Below, in pieces: positions 11,901 through 23,707 of a stretch of DNA of 64,000 nucleotides. The stretch comes from Chalara sp. BL73 (taxonomy: Eukaryota > Ascomycota > Leotiomycetes > Helotiales). The stretch covers positions 434,001 through 498,000 of the forward strand of contig CAKJVC010000061.1 of assembly GCA_918026815.1 (NCBI GenBank), in the 5' to 3' direction. The position numbers and the translations under genes were made by a program. Numbering within the stretch: the stretch's first letter is position 1; the number at the start of each line of letters is the position of its first letter. The notes below the pieces were generated by a model. That model was not told the DNA's origin, made no database searches, and saw only the letters and a program-made list of their open reading frames with translations.

Positions 11901-14900
11901 GCCTCTCTCAGAACCAGCTGATCAGGAATAAAGTTTGACAGAAAATGCAAATGTGTTCTTCGTGTGTTCCATTATCCCTAGCGGAAAGCTTAGAACTTTG
12001 CTTACTCGACATCACCCAAGGATAGCATTCCTAGATTTCCCATTCACAGGCGATTACGCGAATCAGAAACCCAAACAGAAATGTATGCTGACCGCCACGC
12101 CTGGGCTTCGGATCGCTTCGGATCACTTCAGCATCTGCCGTGCATGAGAGTCCTTTGTTCTTCGAACCTTCCATTGCATATATCCATCTATTACCAAACC
12201 AATAAACAAAGCATAAAAATGCCTCAAATTGTGGGTTCACCGGCTTCTCAGTACTAAACTTAGCCTCCGAGTCTCGCTGAAAAACTGAGTGCGTGCACAA
12301 CTGGATCATGTATATTTATGTGTTATAAATCTATATAACTACAATATGAAGGAACAAAATTGGGCAAAAGAGAGGTTGATCCAAATCTGCCGTATTATTA
12401 AAGATCAACTAGGCATTCAGCGCCACGGAATGCAGAACTGATGCACAATTTTCGTCGAGTCGCTTAGAAAAAAGCAGTGAAACACGTGATAACCTCAAAA
12501 TTAAGATCGCTTTCTCTAGTTTTTGGTTTCTGAGTCGGTTTCATCTTAGGGTCAGATGTGGGCGAGTCGGGGGAAATTCCCACGGAAGTTCCATGGCTCC
12601 CTCAAATCCTCTTCTCAGAACGGAGAGGTATTAGTATTGTAACAGACTGTCCCATTAAGAAGTAAGTATTCGACATATACGTCGTGAATCTGAACGTCAC
12701 AAAATCAACATCAAAGAGCAAACTAAAACCTGCGTATACTTTACTCGGTCTTGGCCAGGTACGAGCCGCTATACCACGACTCGGGCTGCAAAGCGGGGCG
12801 GAACATGAGTCGGGGTGCACCAACGATGATGCAGCTCCCACATATATCTCTCCGTTCTCTGTAAACTGCATCCAAATATACAAAATATACCTACAATATC
12901 CGTCCCTTCACTACATAAACAATAACAATTTGTAGCCATCAAAGACGTTACAGCATTGAGAAAATGATTTGTTGCATTGCGGAAGCGCTCATGTGGCGAC
13001 ATTTTCTGGCGAGGAATTGGCATCTGGAGAAACGGAATAGGTAGTTCTTGGGAATTTCTTGTGTTCCTTTGGAGCGGAAGGTACCAAGACATTGCCTAGA
13101 ATTGCCCAGCTGCTTGGATATCTCACGAAATGGCGATTTGCATGCTGGCTAAACACCATAAATCTATATTTGACTAGACGATGGGTGTAGCGCACAGCGA
13201 CGGGCTCGGTTTGACCGTAGAGATGTATTTTTCCTGCAAGTTGCTCTGAAAAGGGTTCCGGCTAGTGTCGAGTTTGAATATGAAGCGATGTACTGTCACA
13301 GATGGGAAAATCGCATTTGCCAAAACACCGGATCACGACACTTGACGCAATGACTAGTATATCAGCCATCCTCGCCTTAAAAACCAATTGCACAGACTGA
13401 CATCGGCACTTGCGAATTTTTTAACAGCTGGCGTTCAGACGAAAGCAACGATTCGGCAAAGAAAAGGCTGTTTCGATTTGTTTCGTTTCATAGGCCCGTG
13501 CGACGTGGAAAGAAGAAACAACGATCTGCCCCGTGTTTTGGGGGTTATGTCTATCAAACGTGCCATTGTGAAAAATCTTCCGGCCTAGGAACCCATCTCC
13601 AGGAAGGATGGGATGTCTCTGAACCCCTTGCAACAGAGCGAGGACAAGGAAAAATTTCATAACTCCATTTGAGGGATTTAAAGAATCTGCGACATCACCA
13701 TTGAAGACAGGCAGCGGTCTGGTCGGGATCGAAGGGAGGCGATTGATAAATTGAATATACGTTTACGACTGGTTGAATCCCGGCCCGATTTATTGCGACC
13801 GAATTGATTTGATGAGCAATTAGGTGATGGGACATATGCGATGGATTTAGTCATGTAGGGTGGGGGTTGCTGTTTGCCGCATGTTGAATGGGAGGATTGC
13901 ACAAATAAGAGAGCACAACGGTGACGTCGATATTGATGATGCCGATGGCCACGAGGCAAAGATCCGTTGCTGACTCCTGCGCGCTGCTTCTGACCTCGGG
14001 AAGCGTGGCATACTTCGTAAAGTGAGTGACAAAGGCTAGATAACATCTCTTCGTTGTTCAGCGACGATGGGATCAGGGGCTCTTTTGTTTGTTTACTTTC
14101 ATCCTTTTTTATGAAGTGGAACAGGACTCAAAACCCACTCCGGTCTGGGGCTCCTCGGGAATTATAGGATTGAAGCTATTAAAATCAGATTGGACAAGGG
14201 ATGCCTGTGGGAGTGAGTAAGATATAAGTGTACATTACAGCATGCAGCCACTGAACCGGGCTGCAAAAACCTGGACCCTGGAACTCCGAGTTTCAGCCGC
14301 TGAGGTCAAAGACCTCGCCGCTGTAAATCAAGTTCAGCGACAGTAAACATCTGGCAACAGCATCTGGATATCTGCATCACTATCTCAAGATGTGACTGTT
14401 TCACAATCTCACCTACACGCATCCATCCTTTTGTAGATCGCACCGTGTACCTGCCAAGCTGTTTGTGATATTCGATAGGTAGCGCCCGGCAATCCACCGA
14501 AGCTATACTCAGTTTTCAATTTTCAGACACCCGTTCGGCTCGAAACGTCCCAGGAGATGCTTCACGCAGCTTTTCTTAGTAGTGCTTCAGACGATCCAGT
14601 TTCATCACGTGAGGCACAAGTAAATCCCTCATACTGAAAAGCGTGGAAGATGAAACGCTGTTAGAGAACAGCTTCAAGAGCCTGAAAAGAAGAAGCCAAG
14701 AAGCCCAGAAGCAGCCTCGAAAAGCCTGAAGAAGCCCATGCATCTTGGGACTTTGAGGATACAAGCCCTGAAAAATGAGTTTTGACTGCCTGCAGCGGGA
14801 GCGTCGGGAGGGTAAATCGGGGCTGCCGAAGCGACAGAAACAGCGATGAATGCTAGCCTCATCCTGGGAATTGGTGTAAGAAAATTTATACCGTAAATGT

Positions 14901-15385
14901 GCAAGATAAGCAAGAATCGACAAATAGCAAGGAGCCTCTGCGAGATAGAGGGCGGGCGGGCCATGGGATGGATGGCCTGCAGCAGCAGCACGATGAGGCT
15001 GCACTATTCTGCACAATTTCTGCACAATTTCTTGAATTTGCAAGGTCGTTCGCAAGTTTAAGCTTTAATCAATCGGACCTCTAGACCGGCTCCAGCTTAG
15101 GTTGGCGCTCGAAGGCGCAAAGAAGAAACAGCGGCCCAATAGTGTCTCCTGACAGCTCCCAGGATGAGGTTATAGCGATCCAGTTATCGCTGGAGCAAAA
15201 TTATGTTTTGGTGGGGAATGTCACTTCCGAGCCTGGCCGAGTCTTGACCTCATCCGTTCTACGCCCGTTGGCTCGTGAACCCACACAAGCTCCCTTTTGT
15301 GGAGGTCATGAATTTTGCGCATTCAGCGACCAGGGGAGAGGGTGCGTTTTTGTGTATCGTTCGTGGTCGGGGGCGCTCTCCGTTG
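8906..15385. other. Long gene-free stretch
   Basis: About 6.5 kb with only short, overlapping open frames on both strands. None has recognisable domains, and none could be chained through splice sites into a longer product. I saw no tRNA, rRNA, terminal repeats, transposase or reverse transcriptase motifs. The sequence does not look strongly AT-skewed. A purine-rich patch lies near 14670-14760. It may hold non-coding transcripts, decayed sequence or genes too diverged to recognise. Confidence 0.45.
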
Positions 15386-15788
15386 ATTGGACAATTGAGG
15401 AATGTTCAAGTGATCTCCGCCGACAGTAATGCTTGTATTGGGCTGATTGGACAATTGGTTCTTCTTTATCAACGGTGATTGGCCTTGTGTTTCACCCCCA
15501 TCTTCTACACATGGTGCCAACAAAATTTGAGATCGCTGCCAATTTGACGGTGGAAGGAAATTACTGATCGAGGCATTCTTATTTTGAAAGGCAGCGCTAG
15601 TCGACTAGTGGACATTTCCATTGGCCAAGTCATGCTTCGGTTTCATTTGGCTTGTTATAGCGAGGAAAGCCATATAAGCCCGTATAAATTATATCATTTC
15701 ATCAAGAAAGTCGATTTAATCATAGGCATTGGCATCGCTATGATTGGCGACAAAGCTCTCTCGCGTGGGCATTTCATTGGTCAATTGG
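15386..15788. promoter_or_regulatory. CCAAT-box array upstream of the proton pump
   Basis: ATTGG (CCAAT on the minus strand) occurs at 15386, 15437, 15446, 15454, 15478, 15620, 15728, 15743, 15776 and 15784, and CCAAT occurs at 15539. That is ten same-orientation copies in 403 bases, where about 0.4 is expected by chance. A 13-base unit, GATTGGACAATTG, is repeated at 15385 and 15445. The array lies 750-1150 bases upstream of the PMA start codon. It could bind the CCAAT-binding (Hap) complex, which is inference. Confidence 0.5.
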
Positions 15789-16538
15789 TCGGAGGGTGGT
15801 GCGTCGTCATGGGGTTCCCGACCTTGCCGTCATTTCGTACACATTTCCGGGGACACTTGGACGGGACATGGATCAACATGTGGCTCGCTGATAGGCCAAA
15901 AAAAATTACAAAGGGGCCTCTTTGGGTTAGAGCTAGCGAGATTACCGTATGTTAGAGCCTTTTTTGGTAATCCATCGTCTTACCTGACTCTCGTGTGTGC
16001 GCTCCCTCACGCTGCATCTCTTTCACCTAGGATAGTGAGTTGTGGCTAACCGATGTCATCGTTGGGTTGGTGGTTGCCCAAACTTGCAGGTGACAAGTCA
16101 ACGAACCCGAAGCGCTCCAGAGGCGAGCTCTGTGTCGTAATTCCCGCAAAAAAATATGACTAGACTCCATGTAAAATCTGCACCAAGTGCCGTCGTGTCC
16201 GAGCAATGCTAGGCTAGAAACGACGCCGCTATTTCCCGATTGTTTATGGTTGTTGCTCCACTCCACTCTAAAGTTTTCTGCTAGGTCCTCGCAACTAGCC
16301 ATCACTAATCTAGCAGGGGAGCTCGCCCATTTGCCTTGGGAAACAGTCAATAAAAACCGTCCTCCCCCCGCGCAAATTCCAAGATCTTTTCTCTTTCCTC
16401 TTACCCGTTGATGTTCTTCTCTCGATCCTCATCTGGTGTGTGTCGGTAGTTGTGATCATCTCACTTCACCTCCCAATCCCTTGATAACTCCCAATCTCCA
16501 CTCCATAGCTCAGGGTTGCTGTCAAATCAACAATCAAC
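15789..16538 (+). promoter_or_regulatory. Proximal promoter and probable leader of the H+-ATPase gene
   Basis: About 750 bases without a supported gene. The last 170 bases before the ATG are pyrimidine-rich, as is common in highly expressed fungal genes. No transcription start can be fixed by eye. Confidence 0.4.
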
Positions 16539-19500
16539 ATGACAGACATCGAAAACGGCGCTCCCACGCGGAGCGGCGAGTTCGGACGCGACAGCGAAAA
16601 ACTTGTCCTTCCCAATGACGGAGGCGATGACGCGGGTGAGTATGGAAATCTGGTTCGCTATATTTCCAACTACAAGGATGGGCGTAGGCAGTCAACCGTC
16701 GCCGGCGACGATGCTGATTTGCCAAAGAAGCATTGGTGGTCAAGAAGCACTGGCCCGGTTGGCGCCAACTTCGAGACTCCAGATGACTGGCTTCTCACGG
16801 ATATGAAGAAGGGTTTGACCACACAAGATGTGGAAGCCCGTCGGAGACGAACTGGCTGGAACGAGTTAGAATCTGAGCACACGAATCTTTTTATTCAATT
16901 CCTGAGTTATTTCAAGGGCCCAATTCTCTATGGTATGTATTGGTTCGCGATGGCACTAAGCGCGAAACTTTAATTGACAAATGGAATAGTTATGGAAATC
17001 GCTGTTATCTTGGCCGGTGGTCTTCAGGACTGGATTGATTTCGGTGTCATTATCGGTATTCTCTTGCTTAACGCTGCTGTCGGTTGGTATCAGGAAAAAC
17101 AAGCTGCCGACGTTGTCGCCAGTTTGAAGGGTGATATTGCTCTCCGTGCGACTGTTGTCCGTGATGGGCAAGAACAGGAAATCAAGGCTAGGGAATTGGT
17201 TCCCGGTGATATCGTAAGTCAGTATCTTCTCAACTTCGATCCCTCTCCTAACAAGTTTCTTCATAGATCATCATCGAGGATGGCCAGGTCGTCCCTGCCG
17301 ATGCCAGACTTATCTGCGACTATGACAACCCAATTGGATACGAAGTCTACCTCCGTGAACTCGAGGCTCAAAACGGCGAAACCGGTGACGAGAGAGGCGA
17401 GGACGATGATGACGATGGACACGAGAAGCATGGTTCTGGTTATGCTATCCTTGCGATTGATCAATCTGCCATGACTGGAGAGTCTCTCGCTGTTGACAAA
17501 TATGTTGCAGATGCCCTATACTACACAACTGGTTGCAAGCGTGGAAAGGCCTACGCTATCGTTACACACGGTGCACAAATGTCCTTTGTCGGTCGTACCG
17601 CTTCCTTGGTTACTGGTGCCAAAGACACTGGACATTTCAAGGCTATCATGAACTCCATTGGAACGTCTCTCCTGGTTTTGGTGGTCTTCTTCATCCTCAT
17701 CTCATGGATTGGAGGCTTCTTCCACAGCATTCGAATTGCCACTCCCAGCGACTCATCCAACAACTTGTTGCACTATGCTCTCATCTTGTTGATCGTTGGT
17801 GTTCCCGTCGGTCTGCCAGTCGTCACCACCACTACTCTTGCTGTCGGTGCCGCTTATCTCGCTAAGGAGAAGGCAATTGTTCAAAAGCTTACGGCTATTG
17901 AGTCTCTCGCTGGTGTCGACGTTCTTTGCTCTGACAAGACTGGTACCCTCACCGCCAATCAATTGTCCATTCGAGAGCCTTTCGTTGCTGAGGGTGTTGA
18001 TGTCAACTGGATGATGGCTGTCGCCGCCCTTGCCTCATCGCACAATGTCAAGTCGCTTGATCCTATCGACAAGGTTACCATCTTGACTCTCAAGCGCTAT
18101 CCAAGAGCTAAGGAAATCCTTGGACAAGGCTGGAAGACCGAGAAATTCACACCATTCGACCCTGTATCCAAGCGCATTACTGCCGTCGTTGTCAAGGACG
18201 GTGTGACCTTCATTTGTGCCAAGGGTGCCCCCAAGGCGATCTTGAACCTCTCTGAATGCTCTGTTGAAGATGCCAATTTGTACAAGGCCAAGGTCACTGA
18301 GTTTGCTCGTCGTGGTTTCCGCTCTCTTGGTGTTGCTGTTAAGGAAGGTAACGGACCATGGCAGTTATTGGGCATGCTTCCCATGTTCGATCCTCCTCGC
18401 GACGACACTGCTGCAACTATCGCTGAAGCCCAAGTCCTTGGTCTCTCCGTCAAGATGCTTACTGGTGATGCCATCGCTATTGCTAAGGAGACTTGCAAGA
18501 TGCTGGCTCTTGGTACCAAGGTCTACAACTCTGACAAACTCATTCATGGTGGTCTCTCTGGTACCACTCAACACGACCTCGTTGAGAAGGCAGATGGCTT
18601 CGCTGAGGTTTTCCCCGAGCACAAGTACCAGGTCGTTGAGATGTTGCAGCAGCGTGGCCATTTAACTGCCATGACTGGTGATGGTGTCAACGATGCTCCT
18701 TCTCTTAAGAAGTCCGACTGCGGTATTGCTGTTGAGGGCGCCACTGAAGCTGCCCAAGCCGCTGCTGATATTGTCTTCCTTGCTCCTGGTCTTAACACCA
18801 TTGTCTCTGCCATCAAGATCGCCCGTCAAATTTTCCAGCGCATGAAGGCTTACATTCAATACCGTATTGCCCTCTGTCTTCACTTGGAAATCTACCTTGT
18901 TACCTCCATGGTCATTCTCAAGGAGACAGTTCGTGTCGATTTGATCGTTTTCTTGGCCCTGTTCGCTGATTTGGCTACCATCGCTGTCGCCTACGATAAT
19001 GCCCACTTCGAGCCACGCCCTGTCGAGTGGCAACTTCCAAAGATCTGGATCATTTCTGTTGTCCTCGGTGTTATTCTTGCTCTCGGTACCTGGGTCATTC
19101 GTGGTGCAATGTTCTTGCCAAACGGTGGATTCATTGAGAACTTCGGCTCCATCCAGGGTATACTTTTCCTCGAGATCTCTCTCACTGAGAACTGGCTCAT
19201 CTTCGTCACCCGTGGAGGAAACACCTGGCCATCGTGGAAGCTCGTCATGGCTATCTTCCTCGTCGATGTTATCTCTACCCTCTTTGCTTGCTTCGGCTGG
19301 TTGACCGGTGGTGCCGCTCTCGAGGACAACTCGCCATTGCAATTCGCTGGAGAGGGCAGCCTACTCTCTACCAACGGACGCACTAGCATCGTCACCGTTG
19401 TCGTCGTTTGGGGTTTCTCCATTGGTGTTATCATTATCTGTGCCATTGTCTACTACCTCATGAACTCATGGAAGTGGCTCGACAACCTCGGACGTGCTAA

Positions 19501-19636
19501 GCGCAGCAAGGCCGACACTCAAATGGAGAACATCATCATGCACTTGTCCAAGGTCGCTCTTCAGCTGGAGAAGGATGAGCACGGAACAAGATATCACCTC
19601 GCGCCAAGAGCCACAGAGGCCGAGGAGGATGATTAG
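16539..19636 (+). CDS. PMA1: Plasma-membrane H+-ATPase (P3A-type ATPase)
   Basis: Three exons, 16539-16932, 16990-17213 and 17267-19636, give about 995 residues. The protein uses ATP to export protons and power secondary transport at the plasma membrane. Hallmarks are visible in order: WNELESEHTN near the N-terminus, the M1-M2 region with IGILLLNAAVGWYQEKQAADVV split over two pieces, the actuator TGES, PVGLP in M4, the phosphorylation motif DKTGTLT (Asp about 429), KGAPKAIL in the nucleotide domain, TGDGVNDAP, and the C-terminal transmembrane helices. Identity as a proton pump rather than another P-type ATPase is clear from overall similarity. An acidic, His-containing insert (about residues 245-263) precedes TGES. 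Whether this is the main pump or a paralogue is not settled. Confidence 0.95.
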
Positions 19637-20947
19637 ATAATGTGAAATGTATGGAGTAGGGTGTTGAATTGATGGTGGCAGAGAATCTGCTACTATTTTG
19701 TATAGACCGGGCAAGGTGTCTGGATAGATATCCCTGTAATCACAGTAATTTTATTTGTTCAAAGTTGTAATATCTTGAGTTTATATTTGATGAAAACGAT
19801 GGTATTTGTGATTTGTATGACGAGAGACAAGATGATAACCTCAGCCTCAAGTTTGGCTTGAAGACGTGAAATCTCAGTTCTTTCCCGTTTCAATTTCACT
19901 TCGATTCTATCCTTGGCAATGCCATATATAACCAACGGCCATCCAAGGCGTTTCAGCACTAGCTTCTCCAGACAGTTTTCAAGACTCAAATTCATGCCCA
20001 CAAACAATTCAAGTGGCTGGATAGAGAGGGGCATAGATGGGCATGTTGGATCCGTTCACAAAAGGTGGGCAAAATGCAACGATGAGTTGTGGTCACGTGA
20101 TATATTTGTATGCCTTGTAATCTGGAGTCTACACCTCATAATCATGGGAGAGAGGGCATTGATGACTTTCGAAACTGTACTCAAGGGAGAGCTATCAACC
20201 ATTGAGGTTCGCTGTGCAGCAGGGTCGATTGCTGTTAGCCCCTAAGACGCCAATTCTCATCATCAGGCTCTTCCTACATACATGTAGGCGGTCAAGCTTA
20301 TTCAAGCCAAGTAACTTTGCATTATCTGGCTATACCTTAGTATTTACACGCGTAATTTGTTAAGATCTGGACCTCGAGGCAGCGAACCCGACGCTAAGGT
20401 TTCTTGATAAAGATCGGCCGTAAGCCTTGTTTATGCCAGGATAAACTGGAAGTCAGCTTCCCCGATTCTTGATCTTCTGCATGTGAGTATCTCTCTGTCT
20501 CACGAAAAGAGTTATCAACATATCAATAAATCGTGTATCACATTCAAAGATCTACCCAAGCCATTTCATCGAGCGTAGAAGTACGAACTATCGCCATGAT
20601 GCTGTAACTCAAAGTTTATCTTCAAAAGGTGTTGGACATCACGACGCCATGACCAATTTTGCTCTGAAGTTGCTTCACACGGGGTAGAATGTCATCACGA
20701 GGAATTATGTGTGAAGGAGGTTCAGCATAGAGACAGTGGTTTGTCCAGCACTTCTTTTGGTCTTTATGATATCCATGAAACCATATGGGTCCTGGCTGCA
20801 ACATCGGATTCGCCCCCAACTTTGTGATGTGCGCCAACATAATAAAGTACCTAGGAATATCTATTCGCATCAGCAGCTCCGATTCAGACCCGGTTCAAGG
20901 AAATAAATTCTCGTCTAGATGATGGCGACATTAAAAAATGTAACTTT
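19637..20947. other. Intergenic between the proton pump and the HET pseudogene
   Basis: About 1.3 kb. It holds the pump 3' UTR and no supported gene. An 82-codon open frame on the minus strand at 20622-20870 has no recognisable domain. Confidence 0.45.
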
Positions 20948-22795
20948 AACCAAGGAGTACACCCCGCTTAACAAATCTCTATGAGAGATTCGCCTCCTTA
21001 CGATACTTCCATCCTCAAATGGCCAGGTCAGAGTTTCCATTACACACGTTTCTCTTGCTCCAAATCCGCCATATGAAGCACTTTCATATTGTTGGGGCGA
21101 TGCCGGCATCACCAAAGAGATTGTTGTCAACAGCCACCCCATGCTGGTCACTGCTTACCTGGAAGCTGCCTGAAACAGCTCGCAGAAGTCGGGTCTCACT
21201 CATGTCTCTGGGTTGACGCATTATGCATCAATTAGGCCGACATGAAGGAAAGAGGGGAGCAAGCTCTGAGAATGAGAGACATATATGCAAAAGCTCAGCA
21301 AGTCGTCGTTTGGCTCGGGTATGCGGATCAGCAATGCGAGCTAGGAATACAGTTAATCGAGCTCCTGACCCGTCGACCTACCACCATCATTCAAGGACCC
21401 CAAAGCCAAAGCCAAAAGCTTTCCAGGACCAGATGGAGATATACAAGTCCACAGGAAGAGGATACTCTAAGCCAGAACAGATTGAAGCTGGTCTGCGGGG
21501 GATTCGAAAAGTTTGCAGCAACGCCTATTGGCAGCGAACGTGGACTAACCAGGAGGACGTTCTGGCAAAGGATGTCATAATATACCACGGCCAATATTTC
21601 ATGAACTGGACTACTTTACATACAGCAATAGCCCGCACCCAAGTAACCATGGACTTGGCAACACTACAAGATACCGTCTACAAATTCTTGCGTACAGCAT
21701 CATCTCTAGCACATCTTAGAAATTTCTACCACAGCGCTCCATTTAACCTGACCATGCTCGAGACCCTCAACACCACGGCCAAAGCTCTAGCCACTAATAG
21801 CAGGGACAAGGTATACGGCCTACTAGGTCTAACTTCTGATGGGCCGAGCTCGTCCCCAGACCAACATATGACCACTCCTTAGGCTATCTACTGCGAGACC
21901 TCGCAATCTCCATGCTACAACAGAAAAAGCACAAAAACCGACTTGCATTGCGGCTCCCAGAACGTGAGGAAAGACCGGACCTGCCATCCTGGGCACCTGA
22001 CCTCGGGGAGTTGCAAAGCGCTCGCATTTTCATAGAATCCACATTCATCTCCAAATACTACAACGCAGGTCGCTTCCCCTCTCCCTCCACCAAAAAACGC
22101 CATCTTACAAACAAAGGGCATCATCTTCGACACAATCAGCGGTCTCACAGTCGTAGCACCACTAGATAATTTCTCTGAAGCTCCCCCAGAACACGAATTG
22201 GTGCAAACAACATCCAAAGCCATTATGGCATGAAAACTTTCTCCGCAATCTGGCGGACCTTGCTCTGTAACGTCAATCTACTTCGACCACAAACGGGTTT
22301 TCTGGCTCCACATTATTGGGGTATATTCTTCTCGGCGATCTGGTCCTCTAACTGCTCACTCCTGCAGTCGCTCACCTCAGATACCTTCAGCATCATCACC
22401 TGGCTCGACTAGAATTCTGAGTTCCTCATCGCAGGCCGCTCTCTAATATCGTGGTGTCAGAGCTCAGCACAAAATTTTCAAGTCAATGCTCAGAGCTTGT
22501 TGGTCAAAACGCCAGGAAAAGGAAAGTTGCAAGGAAAGGTCAAAGAGGAAGAAGCTAAGTTTCTGGCGGCGCTGAGAGAGAAGATCGAGGGGAAGAGGTT
22601 GGTTGTTACAGAAGAGGGGGTATCTGGGGATGATGCATGTTTAGGTGAGGAAAGGGGATGTGATTGTGGTGGTCCCCGGCTTGAAGTTGCCGGTCGTGAT
22701 AGAGGGATAAGAATGGGAGGAACGGATAGTTGTGGGAGAAGCGTACGTACATGGGGTCATGGTACGAGAGGCGCTAAAAGGTGTTGGTGAGAGCG
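20948..22795 (+). pseudogene. Decayed heterokaryon-incompatibility (HET) domain gene
   Basis: Conceptual translation in changing frames gives a recognisable HET protein. An N-terminal YEALSYCWG segment is followed by LWVDALCIN, then MKERGEQALRMRDIYAKA and VVVWLG, then a WTNQEDVLAKDV-like segment, RDKVYGLLGL and DLPSWAPD, and a C-terminal KRLVVTEEG region. The frame is broken repeatedly. In-frame stops occur near 20982 (TGA), 21233 (TAG), 22648 (TAG) and 22708 (TAA). Frame changes occur near 21170, 21400, 21848 and 22118. Intact HET proteins mediate non-self recognition and cell death after hyphal fusion. This copy cannot encode one. The neighbouring genes have clean frames, so sequencing error is a poor explanation for so many lesions. 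Confidence 0.85.
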
Positions 22796-23206
22796 AGTCC
22801 GTGGAGTTCAACATAAGATAAAGTATTTTGGGAGTTTTATCATCAGATAGAGTGTGCCCCTGAATAGGTGCTGCCGGATAGTAATGTAGCCATCACATGA
22901 AACGTGCGAGAAAAAATATCTACGGAAAGAAAACAGTAATATCTTCCAAGTTCATCACGTACATATTACACAGCTAGCTACATCACGACTTTTCTCTTCC
23001 TTATCCAGGTCTCTCACTTCATCAATTAAGCCCTTCTCCTCAATCTACTTCATACCCTCCCAAACCCAAACGAACAGCAAAAAAAAAAGATAAGCGAACT
23101 CCACTACACACTCCTTCCCAAACATCGCCATTCAAACCCTCCTTATCTCCACGAAGCGCCTTAACCTCAACTCTCCAAAATCCACCAAAGCAAAAGGAAA
23201 AGAAGC
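22796..23206. other. Intergenic, no gene seen
   Basis: About 400 bases between the HET pseudogene and the tRNA-Glu gene. It contains an A-rich run near 23080 and nothing I can assign. Confidence 0.45.
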
Positions 23207-23211
23207 AAAAA
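23207..23211 (-). terminator. RNA polymerase III terminator of tRNA-Glu
   Basis: On the minus strand a run of five T follows directly after the tRNA discriminator base. Confidence 0.7.
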
Positions 23212-23296
23212 TTCCGTACCAGGGAGTCGAACCCTGCGCTACCGCGCACAATCAACAAGTTGAGAGGCGGAAATGTTACCGATACACCAGTACGGA
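23212..23296 (-). tRNA. tRNA-Glu (CTC) with a 14-nt intron
   Basis: The 85-nt gene has a perfect 7-bp acceptor stem (TCCGTAC/GTACGGA) and a D-arm with a GG-containing loop. The anticodon loop CTCTCA has anticodon CTC, and the T-arm is CAGGG-TTCGACT-CCCTG. A 14-nt intron (23247-23260) sits after position 37, the canonical place for nuclear tRNA introns. The closing pair of the anticodon stem (27-43) is a T-T mismatch. The isotype call agrees with the general shape of fungal tRNA-Glu. An oligo-T terminator follows. Confidence 0.85.
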
Positions 23297-23707
23297 CGGT
23301 CATGGTTGGTTGAATAACGTTCGGCTTAAATTAAAATATGTCATAAATTAAGTTGGCACTTACGAAGCTATGGTTGGTAATTTCTGTTTGCTAAAGACCC
23401 CGAAGAGCCTCTTGAAATCTTTGGAGATAACGCTCACTTACAGCTATGGCATATCTCAGGTGTCTAACTTGGCAAATTACCGTGAGGGTAGCTTTTGAAT
23501 TCATCAGAATCTCGTGGCGCATGACCCCTAGGTAGTTTCTAGGTATTTGTGAGGCAGTCATTTATCGTGGAAATATCTCATCATGTTTCGCATTTTTATT
23601 CATATTTATTTCCCTAAAAGGAAGCGCGTGAGAGATGGTCAATCTTTTTGACACTTTTAATTCTATATATCTGCCTTTTTTAGTACATATACATTTGCAC
23701 AGCAGAA
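23297..23707. other. Intergenic between tRNA-Glu and Prp22
   Basis: About 410 bases containing the tRNA 5' flank and the 3' UTR of the Prp22 gene. No further gene is seen. Confidence 0.45.

Noticed and set aside
14576..15055. 159-codon minus-strand open frame
   Set aside because: Composition looks random, there is no domain, and a second frame over the same bases is equally open.
18662..19342. 226-codon minus-strand open frame
   Set aside because: Antisense shadow of the H+-ATPase gene.
20622..20870. 82-codon minus-strand open frame
   Set aside because: Somewhat protein-like but with stops just upstream, no domain and no partner exon.
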